64,000 nt of DNA from Cryobacterium sp. MP_M3 (lineage in GTDB: Bacteria; Actinomycetota; Actinomycetes; Actinomycetales; Microbacteriaceae), in the NCBI RefSeq assembly GCF_015752155.1, contig NZ_JADOVI010000014.1:1-64000 (forward strand). The letters are read 5' to 3'. Numbering within the stretch: position 1 is the stretch's first letter; every line of letters begins with the position of its first letter. The position numbers were made by a program, and so were the translations under genes. Shown one piece after another: positions 1 to 8,915 of this stretch. The notes under the pieces were generated by a model. That model had not been told where the DNA came from. It was given only the letters and a program-made list of their open reading frames with translations, and made no database searches.

Positions 1-227
1 ATGACTGGGGGTTGCTCGGCGAGACCGCGCACGACAACCTCGCCCACCTGTGCAAACCCAACCACGCGTTGAAAACCCAGACCCGGTGGACCGTCACCCA
101 GAAACCCGGCGGCATCCTCACCTGGACCTCCCCGACCGGACGGGACTTCATCACCGAACCCGCCACGATCCTTCCGACCGGACCGCCGTCGTCGGCGTCT
201 GATGTCCCCGACGACCCGCCGTTCTGA
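1..227 (+). CDS. DUF222/HNH endonuclease-like protein, C-terminal end (5' end outside window)
   Basis: Only the last 74 codons are present; the reading frame is open from the first bases of the window, so the gene starts upstream. The segment reads GETAHDNLAHLCKPNHALK followed by TRWTV, a Gly-rich turn and WTSPTGR. This matches the usual end of the DUF222-HNH proteins that are multicopy in Microbacteriaceae and related actinobacteria. In that family the HNH domain ends in a CxxHHxxKH-type stretch; here it reads CKPNHALK, so one His is Asn. The tail is short, acidic and Pro-rich. The family is thought to be nuclease-like and possibly mobile, but its function is not established. No neighbour on this side is visible. 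Confidence 0.7.
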   Translation, partial: DWGLLGETAHDNLAHLCKPNHALKTQTRWTVTQKPGGILTWTSPTGRDFITEPATILPTGPPSSASDVPDDPPF

Positions 228-311
228 GCCCGCTGCGCTGCTTGAGGTGAGGCCAGACGTCGATGTGAGACCAGACGAGTGCGCGACCAGGCGTCGACCG
301 CCCGCACACCG

Positions 312-749
312 TTATCCGGCCATCACTCCGGAGAGCAGCAGCGAGGTCAGCCCGACGAAGGCGACAACGTTCAGCACCACGGTCCCCCAGAAGGCGGTGC
401 GGAAGCTCGCCTTCTTGGTCTTGTGACGGAGGGTCTGCTGGGCGACGATGGCGCCGGGCCAGCCGCCCACGGCACCCCAGACGAGGAGGGTGCTCTCCGG
501 CACTCGCCAGCGGCCTGCCGTCGCCGCTGACTTGTCCACCGCATAGACCACGAAGCAGCACACGCTCGCCGCGAGATAGACACCCGCGACCCAGGGCGAC
601 AGCGGCCAGATCGCGTTCAGCACCAGGCAGACCACGACGAACGCCGGAATGGCGAGGTATGCGCCCGCGCCTGACCCTGATCTGGGCGAGGCCGGCCGGC
701 GGCCCGGGGTCCGGCGCCTCGGCGTGCTGCGTGTTCTGCCCTGGCCCAT
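312..749 (-). CDS. DUF1294 family small membrane protein
   Basis: A 145-residue protein with a basic N-terminus (residues 1-25, rich in Arg, Pro and Ser). Hydrophobic helices follow at about 29-50 and 53-72. The DUF1294 signature then appears as YAVDKSAA (about 69-76), a WRVPE turn, a Gly-rich GAVGGWPGA segment (about 92-100) and RHKTKKASFR, with a last helix at about 121-142. In other bacteria DUF1294 is often fused behind a cold-shock domain; here the N-terminus is only a basic tail. Function is unknown. The ATG at 749 was chosen because a TACGCT -10-like box ends 7 nt upstream, suggesting a leaderless message. It is divergent from the PLP enzyme that begins at 804. Confidence 0.75.
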   Translation of the reverse strand: MGQGRTRSTPRRRTPGRRPASPRSGSGAGAYLAIPAFVVVCLVLNAIWPLSPWVAGVYLAASVCCFVVYAVDKSAATAGRWRVPESTLLVWGAVGGWPGAIVAQQTLRHKTKKASFRTAFWGTVVLNVVAFVGLTSLLLSGVMAG

Positions 750-756
750 GTAGACG

Positions 757-762
757 AGCGTA
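757..762 (-). promoter_or_regulatory. -10-like box for the DUF1294 gene
   Basis: TACGCT on the minus strand fits TANNNT and ends 7 nt before the ATG at 749. No ribosome-binding site is visible, so a leaderless or near-leaderless transcript is inferred. Confidence 0.4.
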
Positions 763-791
763 ACGTTCCGGCGCGCGGCGGCGTCCACCCA

Positions 792-797
792 TAGGTT
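792..797 (+). promoter_or_regulatory. -10 box of a predicted leaderless promoter (PLP enzyme)
   Basis: TAGGTT ends exactly 6 nt before the ATG at 804, placing the expected transcription start on the A of the start codon. No clear -35 or Shine-Dalgarno sequence is seen. Confidence 0.5.
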
Positions 798-803
798 GGA
801 ACC

Positions 804-2045
804 ATGACCTCGCCGCGCACCCAGCCCCGACCCGATAAGCACGACCCGCGCAGTCTCGGGTTCGCCACCCAGTCGGTGCACGCCGGCAACGAGATCGATA
901 CCGGGTCCGGCGCGCTCCGCACGCCCATCGTGATGGCGAATTCCTATGCGCTCCCCGACGACCCCGCGGCCCTGAGCTGGTCGGGCACCGACGTTCCCCT
1001 GTACACCCGCAACAGCGGCGCCAACCAGCTGGGACTGCAGCGCAAGCTCGCCGTGCTCGAGGGCGGCGAGGATGCCGTCGCCCTCGCGAGCGGCGTGGCG
1101 GCCCTGCACGCGATCTTCTTCACGCTGCTGAAGACCGGTGACCACGTCGTCGTCGCCGATGTGACCTACGAGGCCGTCTTCCGGCTGTTCACCGAGCTGT
1201 TGCCGGAGAAGTACGGCATCCAGGCCAGCTTCGTCGATCCGACCGATCTGGCCGCCGTGCGGGCGGCCATCCGCCCGGAAACCCGGCTGGTGCACATCGA
1301 GTCGGTGGGCAACCCGACCACCAAGGTGACGGATGTCGCGGCCATCGCCGAGATCGCCCATGCGGCCGGGGCCCTGCTCTCGATCGACAACACCTTCACT
1401 CCCCCGCCGCTGTTCCGCCCGCTCGCGCTGGGCGCCGACCTCGTCGTGCACTCGCTGACGAAGTACATCAACGGGCACGGCGACGCGATGGGCGGCGCCG
1501 TCATCGGCCGCGCCGACCTGATCCGCCGGATCAAGCTCGACGCCATGGTCGACGTGGGCGGCGTGATCAGCCCGTTCAACGCCTGGCTGATCATGCGCGG
1601 CTCGGTCACCCTGCCGCTTCGGCTGCGCCAGCACTGCGCGTCGGCGCAGCTGGTCGCCGAGTTCCTCGAGGCCGACCCGCGGGTGGCCTACGTCGCCTAC
1701 CCGGGGCTGGCGTCGCATCCGCAGCATGCCGTGGCGGTGCGCCAGTTCGGCCGGGGGTTCGGCGGCATGATGGCGTTCGCGGTGACCGGCGACGCGGCGA
1801 CCCAGAACCGGTTCGTGTCGAACCTGCGGGTGATCACCTCGGCCGTGTCGCTCGGGCACGACGAGACCCTGATCGTGCACGTCGACGCCTCCGGCCCGCG
1901 GGTGGCGGCCTACCCGCCGGAGTTCCGCGAGTTCGGGCACCTGCGTCTCTCGGTGGGGCTGGAAGACGCCGACGATCTGGTCGCCGACCTCTCCGCAGCC
2001 CTCGCCGCAACGTTCCCCTTAGCCGTTAGCCGTTACGGGATGTAG
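804..2045 (+). CDS. Cys/Met metabolism PLP-dependent enzyme (trans-sulfuration family)
   Basis: A 413-residue fold-type I PLP enzyme of the cystathionine gamma-synthase / gamma-lyase / O-acetylhomoserine sulfhydrylase family, acting on sulfur amino acids in the cytosol. Visible features are the N-terminal FATQSVHAGNE segment, the YTRNSGANQ segment around 67-75 (equivalent to the usual YxRxxNPT, here altered), the conserved IDNTF stretch near 194-198, and SLTKYINGHGD with the PLP lysine at Lys220. The altered YTRNSGANQ means the exact reaction cannot be assigned; sulfhydrylase, cystathionine lyase and methionine gamma-lyase all remain possible. It is unlinked to the second family member (metY, 35330-36661). 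Its last 13 nt overlap the convergent aldo/keto reductase gene. Confidence 0.88.
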   Translation: MTSPRTQPRPDKHDPRSLGFATQSVHAGNEIDTGSGALRTPIVMANSYALPDDPAALSWSGTDVPLYTRNSGANQLGLQRKLAVLEGGEDAVALASGVAALHAIFFTLLKTGDHVVVADVTYEAVFRLFTELLPEKYGIQASFVDPTDLAAVRAAIRPETRLVHIESVGNPTTKVTDVAAIAEIAHAAGALLSIDNTFTPPPLFRPLALGADLVVHSLTKYINGHGDAMGGAVIGRADLIRRIKLDAMVDVGGVISPFNAWLIMRGSVTLPLRLRQHCASAQLVAEFLEADPRVAYVAYPGLASHPQHAVAVRQFGRGFGGMMAFAVTGDAATQNRFVSNLRVITSAVSLGHDETLIVHVDASGPRVAAYPPEFREFGHLRLSVGLEDADDLVADLSAALAATFPLAVSRYGM

Positions 2046-2878
2046 TTGAACTCGTCCGGGTTCGGTCCGGTGCGCTCGTCACGGTTTAGCGCCGTGATGG
2101 CCGCGACGTCGTCAGCGGTGAGTTCGAAGTCGAAGAGGGCGAAGTTCTCCTCGACCCGGCTGCGGGTCACCGACTTCGGGAAGACGACGTCGCCGCGCTG
2201 CAGGTGCCAGCGCAGGGTGACCTGGGCGGCCGAGCGGCCGACCCGGTCGGCGATCGCCGTGATGACGGGATCGCCGAGCACCTTGCCCTGGGCGATCGGC
2301 GACCAGGCTTCGGTCGCGATGCCGTGCGCCGTGTTGAACGCGCGCAGGTCGTCCTGGGTCAGGTAGGGGTGCACCTCGATCTGGTTGACCGCGGGAACGG
2401 TGCCGGTCTCGTCGAAGAGGCGCTGCAGGTGGTGCTGCTGGAAGTTGGAGACGCCGATGGTCTTCACCCGTCCGGAGGCGTGCATCTCCTCCAGCGCCTT
2501 CCAGGTCTCGACGAAGTCGCCGACGGCCGGCAGCGGCCAGTGGATCAGGAACAGGTCGAGGTAGTCGAACCCGAGGGTGGACAGGCTCGCGTCGAAGGCC
2601 GCGAGGGCGTCCTCCCGCTTGTGGAAGCCGTTGTTCAGCTTGCTGGTGACGAACACCTCGGAGCGGTCGAGCCCGGATTCACGCACGGCCTCGCCGGCGC
2701 CCTGCTCGTTGCCGTACATCTCGGCGGTGTCGATGTGGCGGTAGCCGACCTCCAGCGCTGCCAGCGTGGCGCGCCTGGTGTCGGCCGGGTCGATCTGGAA
2801 CACGCCGAAACCGAGCTGAGGGATCGCCTGCCCGTTGTTCAGCGCGAGGGTGGGGACTGCTGAGACTGCTGCCGTCAT
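2033..2878 (-). CDS. Aldo/keto reductase (2,5-diketo-D-gluconate reductase-like)
   Basis: A 281-residue AKR-superfamily NADPH-dependent carbonyl reductase forming a (beta/alpha)8 barrel. The catalytic tetrad is visible as Asp50, Tyr55 (in TAEMYGNE), Lys80 (VTSK) and His113 (LIHWP). The cofactor-binding region FPKSVTRSRVEEN near the C-terminus is intact. The order and the GVSNF motif (about 145) match the AKR5 group of DkgA/DkgB-type enzymes, whose true substrates are usually broad aldehydes and ketones. The ATG at 2878 was preferred over upstream in-frame starts because AGAAGGAG lies just before it and the family starts here. The 3' end overlaps the convergent PLP-enzyme gene by 13 nt. Confidence 0.9.
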   Translation of the reverse strand: MTAAVSAVPTLALNNGQAIPQLGFGVFQIDPADTRRATLAALEVGYRHIDTAEMYGNEQGAGEAVRESGLDRSEVFVTSKLNNGFHKREDALAAFDASLSTLGFDYLDLFLIHWPLPAVGDFVETWKALEEMHASGRVKTIGVSNFQQHHLQRLFDETGTVPAVNQIEVHPYLTQDDLRAFNTAHGIATEAWSPIAQGKVLGDPVITAIADRVGRSAAQVTLRWHLQRGDVVFPKSVTRSRVEENFALFDFELTADDVAAITALNRDERTGPNPDEFNYIP

Positions 2879-3043
2879 TCCGGGTTCTCCTTCTGTCGGG
2901 GGCGGTGCGCGGATGATGGTGCGCACCTCACCCTGACCCCAACCCCCCGACCGGGGCAACGCATTCCCGAACCCGGTGAATCGTCAGGTCGGAGGTCGGA
3001 CCACCACGACGTCCGACCGGGTTTCGATCAGGCCGGGTTTCGA

Positions 3044-3847
3044 TCAGGCCGCGACGAGATCGGCGACGCGTGCGTCGGCAACCTGGCGCTGCAAGGCTGC
3101 GAGGAGGAGCGGCAGCTGCTCGGCCGGGGCATCCGGCGCCTCGGGGTGCCACTGCACCCCGGTGATCGGCGCCGACTCGTGTTCGACCGCCTCGACAAGG
3201 CCATCCGGGGCGATCGCCGCGGGGACCAGCCCGGCGCCGAGCCGGCCGACACTCTGGTGGTGGGCGCTCTGCACCGAGACGGCGACGGAGCCGAGGCTGT
3301 CGAGCAGTCCGCTGCCGTCGAGGAGCTCGACGGGGTGCTCGCGCAGGATCTGATCGACCGGCACGTCCACGTTGCGGTGGATGCCGTCCTCGATGTGCTG
3401 CACGATGCCGCCGCCGAGGGCTACGTTGATGACCTGCAGCCCGCGGCAGATTCCGAGGAGCGGGGTGTCCCGCTCCACGGCGCGGTGCACGAGGGCGATC
3501 TGCCCCTCGTCGGCCGCGTCATAGTGGCGGGTCTCACCCTCATAGCCGTCGGAACCGCCGTAGAACCGGGGGGTGATGTCCTCGCCGCCCATGATCAGGA
3601 TGGCGTCGCTGTCATCCGTTGCCGCGAGCAGTTCGGCCGGAGTCATGTCGGCGGCCGCGAGACGCGTCACTCGCCAGCCGCCCTGTTCTCCGGCGGAGAC
3701 CGCGGAGGCATTGAGCACCTGCACCTTGGCGTGGTAGGCGGGCCGGTCCGGCCGGTGGCGGGTGACCTCGACGATGGCGAGGCGGGGCAGGTCCTCAGAA
3801 GAGACGTCCACGGAGACGAGCTGCGACGGCGAGAAGTCCCGTTTCAT
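3044..3847 (-). CDS. Class I glutamine amidotransferase-like hydrolase (gamma-glutamyl-GABA hydrolase family, peptidase C26)
   Basis: A 267-residue protein of the PuuD/peptidase C26 family, which hydrolyses gamma-glutamyl amide bonds. The nucleophile elbow GICRGLQV contains Cys134. The distal His234 and Glu236 are in QWHPEA, completing the Cys-His-Glu triad. An early GGEDITP segment (about 88-93) matches the family's GGxDxxP oxyanion region. The start at 3847 has GGAGG seven bases upstream; longer in-frame starts lack this. There are no putrescine-catabolism genes beside it, so the substrate cannot be assigned from context. It is divergent from the TPM-domain gene, with 238 bp between them holding no other recognisable gene. 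Confidence 0.87.
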   Translation of the reverse strand: MKRDFSPSQLVSVDVSSEDLPRLAIVEVTRHRPDRPAYHAKVQVLNASAVSAGEQGGWRVTRLAAADMTPAELLAATDDSDAILIMGGEDITPRFYGGSDGYEGETRHYDAADEGQIALVHRAVERDTPLLGICRGLQVINVALGGGIVQHIEDGIHRNVDVPVDQILREHPVELLDGSGLLDSLGSVAVSVQSAHHQSVGRLGAGLVPAAIAPDGLVEAVEHESAPITGVQWHPEAPDAPAEQLPLLLAALQRQVADARVADLVAA

Positions 3848-4085
3848 GTTCGCCTCCGCTTTCGGTCGTTGTGGTTCCACCAGTCTGGAGACTATGCCGG
3901 GATCCCGCCAGCGGCCCCGTAACAGTGCGAAACAGTGCGGACCGGGCGGCACACCGCCGGCCCGCCGGCGACCCGCTCCGCCCGGCGAAAGTGGTCCCGC
4001 CGGTTCCTAGACGTGAAACGCCAGACCGTTCTATGCTCGGCACGAGAAACACCAGCGTATCGACGGTTTGTGAGGATGTGGGCCC

Positions 4086-6179
4086 ATGCGGTCACGGTGG
4101 TTGATGCCTGTCGCAATGGCGGCCCTGTTCGCCGTCTCCGTACCCGTCCTCGCCGCTCCCACCCTCGCCTGGGCCGAAGACCCCGTCACCTTCGGCGCGA
4201 GCCACATCGCGGACAAGGTCGGCGCGGTCACCGCGCGCAGTGCCGAGGTGACCGCCGCCCTCGACAAGCTCTATGCCGACACGCGCACCGATCTCTTCGT
4301 GGTCTACGTCGACGCGTTCACCGGCGTGGCCGACCGCCAGCAGTGGGCGGACAAGACCGCCGACGACAACGGTCTCGGCACCAACGACGTGCTGCTGGCC
4401 ATCGCCACCGGCGACCGGGAATACCAGTTGTCGGTCGCCCCCGACTTCGCCCTGACCGACGCCCAGCTCCGCGAGGTCGAGACCGTCGCGATCGAGCCGG
4501 CGCTTCGGGTCAACGACTGGGCCGGCGCGGCCATCGGTGCGGCGAACGGACTCCGCGCCGGCATCACGGGCACGGCTGTCACCGCCCCGCAGATCACCCC
4601 GGGCGATGCCACCCCCGGCCAGGGATCCGGCGGAACGGTCGGCGTCATCCTGGTGATCCTGATCGTGATCGGTCTCCTCTTCGTGGGCGCCGTGGTCTTC
4701 TTCATCGTGCGTGGCAGAAGAAAGGCCCAGCTTCCGCCTGCCGGCGTGCCGCCGACGGGTCTGCAGGCCCTGCCGACCGCGGAGCTGAAGCGCCGCGCGG
4801 CGAGCGCGCTGGTGCAGACGGATGACGCGGTGAAGTCGAGCGAGCAGGAACTCGGCTTCGCCATCGCCCAGTACAGCACCGCGGCGACGGGCGCCTTCCA
4901 GACCGCCCTGACCGCCGCGAAGGCGCAACTCACCGAGGCGTTCACCCTGCAGCAGCGGCTCGACGACTCCGAGCCGGACTCCGAGGCCCAGCAACGGGAC
5001 TGGTACGCCGGGATCATCGACCTCTGCACCCGAGCCAATACCGCCCTCGACGAACAGACCGACGACTTCGACGAGCTCCGGCAACTGGAGAAGAAGGCTC
5101 CGGAGGCCGTCGCAGCGGCAACCCAGGAGGTCGCCGCGATCGAGGCGCGCGTCACCTCGGCCGACGCAGCCCTGGCTGCCCTGACCGCCCGGTACACCGA
5201 CAACGCGATCGCCACCGTCGCCGACAACCCGCGCCAGGCGCGCGAACGGATCGCGTTCGCCGGGGCAGCCCTGGCCGAGGCGAATACGCGCCTGACCGCC
5301 GGGGAGACCGCTGCCGCCGCCGTGGGCGTGCGCGCGGCCGAGGAATCGGTCGACCAGGCCAGGCTGCTGCTCGACGCCGTCGACCGGCTCGGCACGGACC
5401 TGCAGACCGCGACCGCCAGCGTGGCCTCAACCCTCGCCGAGCTGCAGGCCGACCTGGTCACCGCCCGCGGGCTGCCTGCGGACACCCCCGCCTCCGGCGC
5501 CCTGCCCGGCGTGATCGCCGCGACCGAGCAGGCCATCGGCGAGGTGACCGGCCGGCTCGGGGCCACCCGGATCAACCCGCTCGAACTGATGCAGAGGCTC
5601 GAGGCCGCCAACACCCAGATGGATGCGGCCCTGCAGGGCGTGCGCGACGCCGTGGCGAACGCTCAACGCGCCCAGGCCGCCCTGAACCAGAACCTGCTGG
5701 CCGCCCGCGCCCAGGTCTCCGCCGCCGAGGACTTCATCACGGCCCGGCGGGGCGCGGTCGGCGCGGAGGCACGCACCCGCCTGGCCGAGGCCGGACGGCT
5801 CCTGGTCGAGGCGGAGTCGGCGAGCGCCGTCAACCCGGATGCCGCCCTCGCCGCCGCCGCCCGGGCCAACTCCCTGGCCGCCAACGCCATCGCCCTCGCC
5901 CGGAACGACGTCAACGGATTCTCCGGCGGCCAGGCGGCCGGCGGGCTCGGCGACGTCTTCGCCGGCGGAGGTGGCAACCGCGGTGGGGGCGGCAACGGCA
6001 TGATGGGAGCCATTCTCGGGGGCATCATCATCAACTCGATCCTCGGCGGCGGGGGCGGGGGTATCTTCGGCGGGGGCGGCGGGGGCGGACGCCGCGGCGG
6101 GGGCGGCGGCTTCGGCATCCCCGGCGGATTCGGCGGGGCTGCCACCCGTTCACGGCGGGGAGGCGGGGGCAGGTTCTAG
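4086..6179 (+). CDS. TPM-domain membrane-anchored protein with Gly-rich tail
   Basis: A 697-residue envelope protein. Residues 1-30 form a signal peptide ending ...TLAWA. A TPM domain (about 38-160) follows, with the typical VVYVDAFTG and LLAIATGDREYQLSVA strands. A single transmembrane helix lies at about 184-208, then a long Ala/Glu-rich coiled-coil region (about 220-610), then a tail of Gly runs with a few Arg and Phe (about 617-697). TPM domains occur in plant TLP18.3 (reported acid phosphatase activity) and in bacterial proteins of unclear role. Directly downstream on the same strand is pspA, so an envelope-stress or membrane-maintenance role is inferred. TATGCT at 4032-4037 may be a -10 box. 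Both the coiled coil and the tail are low complexity. Confidence 0.85.
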   Translation: MRSRWLMPVAMAALFAVSVPVLAAPTLAWAEDPVTFGASHIADKVGAVTARSAEVTAALDKLYADTRTDLFVVYVDAFTGVADRQQWADKTADDNGLGTNDVLLAIATGDREYQLSVAPDFALTDAQLREVETVAIEPALRVNDWAGAAIGAANGLRAGITGTAVTAPQITPGDATPGQGSGGTVGVILVILIVIGLLFVGAVVFFIVRGRRKAQLPPAGVPPTGLQALPTAELKRRAASALVQTDDAVKSSEQELGFAIAQYSTAATGAFQTALTAAKAQLTEAFTLQQRLDDSEPDSEAQQRDWYAGIIDLCTRANTALDEQTDDFDELRQLEKKAPEAVAAATQEVAAIEARVTSADAALAALTARYTDNAIATVADNPRQARERIAFAGAALAEANTRLTAGETAAAAVGVRAAEESVDQARLLLDAVDRLGTDLQTATASVASTLAELQADLVTARGLPADTPASGALPGVIAATEQAIGEVTGRLGATRINPLELMQRLEAANTQMDAALQGVRDAVANAQRAQAALNQNLLAARAQVSAAEDFITARRGAVGAEARTRLAEAGRLLVEAESASAVNPDAALAAAARANSLAANAIALARNDVNGFSGGQAAGGLGDVFAGGGGNRGGGGNGMMGAILGGIIINSILGGGGGGIFGGGGGGGRRGGGGGFGIPGGFGGAATRSRRGGGGRF

Positions 6180-6288
6180 GTTCAGCGCCGCATCCGTCAT
6201 CGACGTTTTCACTCATAACCGGCACATTCACCCAGCACACACCGACAGAATGGGTTCAACCCCGTCTGATCCTCGAAAGGACACTGCA

Positions 6289-7020
6289 ATGACAAAACAG
6301 TCCATCTTCGGCCGCATCGCCCAGCTCGCGAAGGCCAACATCAATGCGCTCCTGGATTCCGCCGAGGACCCGAAGCTCATGCTCGACCAGATGGTGCGCG
6401 ACTACACCAACAGCATCGCCGACGCCGAGAGCGCCATCGCCGAGACCATCGGCAATCTGCGCCTGCTCGAGGACGACCACCGCGAAGACGTGGAAGCGGC
6501 CACCGAATGGGGCGGCAAGGCGCTGGCCGCCAGCCGCAAGGCAGACGAGCTGCGCGCGGCGGGCGCCGCCGCCGACGCCGACCGGTTCGACAACCTAGCG
6601 AAGGTGGCCCTCGGCCGCCAGCTGCAGTCCGAGAAGGAGGCGAAGATCGCCGAGCCCCAGATCGAGTCCCAGTCGGCCGTCGTCGCCCAGCTCAAGAACG
6701 GCCTCAACGCCATGAAGGAGAAACTGAACCAGCTGTCCTCCAAGCGGAACGAACTGATCGCCCGTTCGAAGACCGCCGAAGCCCAGACCAAGGTGATGGA
6801 TGCCGTCAAGAGCATCGACATCATGGACCCGACCAGCGAGGTCTCCCGGTTCGAGGACAAGATCCGCCGCGAGGAGGCCCGGGTTCGCGGCGCCAGCGAG
6901 CTGGCCGCATCCAGCCTCGACGCCCAGTTCGAGAGCCTCGAGGACCTCGGTGAACTCACCGAGGTCGACGCCCGGCTCGCCGCGCTCAAGGCCGGCGGCA
7001 CGAGCGAGATCGAGAAGTAG
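6289..7020 (+). CDS. pspA: PspA/IM30 family protein
   Basis: A 243-residue, almost entirely helical protein of the PspA/IM30 (ESCRT-III-like) family. Members bind the inner face of the membrane and protect it under stress. The N-terminal amphipathic segment SIFGRIAQLAKANINALLDSA and the following EDPKLMLDQMVRDY are the family hallmarks. A long coiled coil covers about 25-220. No transmembrane segment is present, as expected. The ATG at 6289 is preceded by GAAAGG and matches the family start. It follows the TPM-domain gene by 109 bp on the same strand, so the two are probably expressed together. No pspF/pspBC-type or clgR partner is nearby. Confidence 0.9.
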   Translation: MTKQSIFGRIAQLAKANINALLDSAEDPKLMLDQMVRDYTNSIADAESAIAETIGNLRLLEDDHREDVEAATEWGGKALAASRKADELRAAGAAADADRFDNLAKVALGRQLQSEKEAKIAEPQIESQSAVVAQLKNGLNAMKEKLNQLSSKRNELIARSKTAEAQTKVMDAVKSIDIMDPTSEVSRFEDKIRREEARVRGASELAASSLDAQFESLEDLGELTEVDARLAALKAGGTSEIEK

Positions 7021-7097
7021 CCGGCGCGGGAAGCCGGCCAGGCGATCGGGTGCCGCACACGCGGTCCACCCGCTCGCGCGCCGCAAGCGGAGGGGAG

Positions 7098-7103
7098 CAT
7101 ACT
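7098..7103 (+). promoter_or_regulatory. -10-like box upstream of the arginase-fold gene
   Basis: CATACT ends 6 nt before the ATG at 7110, consistent with a leaderless start, although a GAGGG sits in the intervening six bases and could equally act as a weak Shine-Dalgarno. Confidence 0.35.
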
Positions 7104-7109
7104 GAGGGT

Positions 7110-7943
7110 ATGGCTCCCACCTTCGTTGTTGTACCGCAGTGGCAGGGTTCGGTTTCTCCTCGCGCGATGCGCCTGAGTGACGGGGCGGAGGCCATCCGAG
7201 GGGATCTTCCCTCGTCCGCGACGCGGGAGGTCCCCGTCCCGGTCGAGGCAGGCGATGCCCTCGACACCGGGATCGACCGGTTCTCCACCCTGGTCATGGT
7301 GCGCGAGCGCCTGGCGTCGGCGCTGCGCACCACGACGACGCCGGTGCTGACGATCGGCGGTGACTGCGGGGTGTCCCTGGCCTCCGTCGAACACGCCGCC
7401 CGGCAGCACCCGGGCGATCTCGCCCTGGTCTGGCTCGACGCGCATCCCGACCTGCACACGGCGGAGACGTCTCCGTCCGGCGCCTTCAACGGCATGGTGC
7501 TGCGCGCCATCATCGGCGAGGGCACCGACGGCCTGGCGCTGTCCGGCGACGACCGGGTGCCGCTGGAGCGGGTCATCCTCGGCGGGGCGCGTGACATCGA
7601 CCCGGCCGAGGCCGAGTTCATCGAGGAACGCTCGGTGGCGACCCTGTCGATCGACAACCTCACCTCCCCGGAGGTGCTTCTCGCTGCGGTGCGCGCCACC
7701 GGGGCGAGTTCGTTCTACCTGCACATCGACCTCGATGTGCTCGATCCGGCCATCCTGGCCGGGCTGGCCGACCTGATGCCGTTCGGCCTGAGCCTCGACG
7801 CGCTCAACCGCGCGATCACCGCACTGCGGGGCGAGTTCACGCTCGCCGGGGCGACCATCGCCGGCTTCGCCCCTGCCTCACCCGAGGCGGCCACCGACGA
7901 CCTGCCGAGCATCCTCCGGATCATCGGAGCTCTCACACGCTGA
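7110..7943 (+). CDS. Arginase/agmatinase (ureohydrolase) family protein with an altered metal site
   Basis: A 278-residue ureohydrolase-fold protein. Enzymes of this fold use a two-manganese centre to hydrolyse guanidino compounds such as arginine, agmatine or formiminoglutamate. DAHPD (Asp110, His112, Asp114) and HIDLDVLDP (Asp207, Asp209) supply five of the six usual ligands. The canonical first ligand, the His in GGDHS, is replaced: here the motif is GGDCGV, with Cys86. This variant appears in a group of actinobacterial homologues whose activity I cannot assign. The protein is slightly short for an arginase. No polyamine or arginine genes adjoin; the next gene is a crotonase. Confidence 0.82.
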   Translation: MAPTFVVVPQWQGSVSPRAMRLSDGAEAIRGDLPSSATREVPVPVEAGDALDTGIDRFSTLVMVRERLASALRTTTTPVLTIGGDCGVSLASVEHAARQHPGDLALVWLDAHPDLHTAETSPSGAFNGMVLRAIIGEGTDGLALSGDDRVPLERVILGGARDIDPAEAEFIEERSVATLSIDNLTSPEVLLAAVRATGASSFYLHIDLDVLDPAILAGLADLMPFGLSLDALNRAITALRGEFTLAGATIAGFAPASPEAATDDLPSILRIIGALTR

Positions 7944-8057
7944 CCGGGGAGTCCCCCGGCCCGCCCGGGAGCGCGACCCGCCGCATCCGACCCCTGGGTA
8001 CCCGCCCCGTAGCATGGGACCGACGCGCCGAGCGTCACGACGCCAAAGGAGGCATCC

Positions 8058-8864
8058 GTGAGCCTGCAGAACCCCGTTTCCGACCAGCCGAGGATCATCA
8101 CCGAGCGGCGGGGACACGTGTTCCTGATCGGGTTCAACCGGCCGGAGAAGCGCAATGCCGCCGACCTCGCCCTGCTGCAGCAGCTCGCCCTCGCCTACGG
8201 GGAGCTCGAGCGCGATCCTGAGCTGCGGGTCGGCCTGGTCTACGCGGTCGGGGACCACTTCACCGCCGGCCTCGACCTGGCCGACATCGGGCCGCGCCTC
8301 GGCCCGGACGGCCTCGACATGGTGCCGGAGGGCGGAATCCACCCCTGGCAGGTCGACGGCCACGCTCTGTCCAAGCCCGTCGTGATGGCTGTGCAGGGCA
8401 CCTGTCTCACCCTCGGCATCGAACTCATGCTGGCCAGCGACATCTCGATCGCGGCCGAGTCCACCCGGTTCGGGCAGATCGAGGTGGCCAGGGGCATCCT
8501 CCCCTTCGGCGGCGCCACCATCCGGTTCCCTCGCACCGCGGGCTGGGGGAACGCGATGCGCTGGATCCTCACCGGCGACATGTTCGACGCGGCCGAGGCC
8601 CACCGGATCGGACTGGTGCAGGAGGTCGTGCCGGACGGCACCCAGTTCGCCCGCGCCCTCGAATTGGCCGAGCGGGTCGCCGGCCAGGCGCCGCTCGCCG
8701 TGCAGGCGACTCTCGCCAACGCCCGCACCGCGGTGCGGGACGGCGACGCGGCGGCCGAGGCGCAACTGCAGCCGGCCCTGGCCCGCCTCGCCGTGACCGA
8801 GGATTCCCGGATCGGCATGGAGTCGTTCCTCACCCGCACGCCCGCGGCCTTCGTCGGTCGCTGA
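8058..8864 (+). CDS. Enoyl-CoA hydratase/isomerase family (crotonase) protein
   Basis: A 268-residue crotonase-fold protein acting on CoA thioesters. The oxyanion-hole segments are [12 protein letters not shown] (about 63-74) and [11 protein letters not shown] (about 113-123). Both acid residues of true hydratases are present: Glu122 in GIEL and Glu142 in FGQIE. Hydration of an enoyl-CoA is therefore plausible, but the physiological substrate is unknown. The GTG start at 8058 has an excellent AAAGGAGG upstream. A 16-bp sequence covering the stop codon is tandemly duplicated just after the gene. The next gene, a flavoprotein reductase, starts 51 bp downstream and may be co-transcribed. Confidence 0.88.
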   Translation: MSLQNPVSDQPRIITERRGHVFLIGFNRPEKRNAADLALLQQLALAYGELERDPELRVGLVYAVGDHFTAGLDLADIGPRLGPDGLDMVPEGGIHPWQVDGHALSKPVVMAVQGTCLTLGIELMLASDISIAAESTRFGQIEVARGILPFGGATIRFPRTAGWGNAMRWILTGDMFDAAEAHRIGLVQEVVPDGTQFARALELAERVAGQAPLAVQATLANARTAVRDGDAAAEAQLQPALARLAVTEDSRIGMESFLTRTPAAFVGR

Positions 8865-8891
8865 CCACCACCACCGCTGACCACCACCACC
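8860..8891. repeat. 16-bp tandem duplication across a stop codon
   Basis: The unit GCTGACCACCACCACC occurs twice without mismatch (8860-8875 and 8876-8891). The first copy contains the crotonase stop codon (8862-8864) and the second repeats it out of the gene. Confidence 0.9.
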
Positions 8892-8915
8892 CGCCCCGCA
8901 GTCAGGAGAACAGCC

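Noticed and set aside
1..227. Mobile element remnant at the window start
   Set aside because: The DUF222/HNH tail belongs to a multicopy family that may be mobile, but no inverted repeats, integrase or attachment site is visible here.
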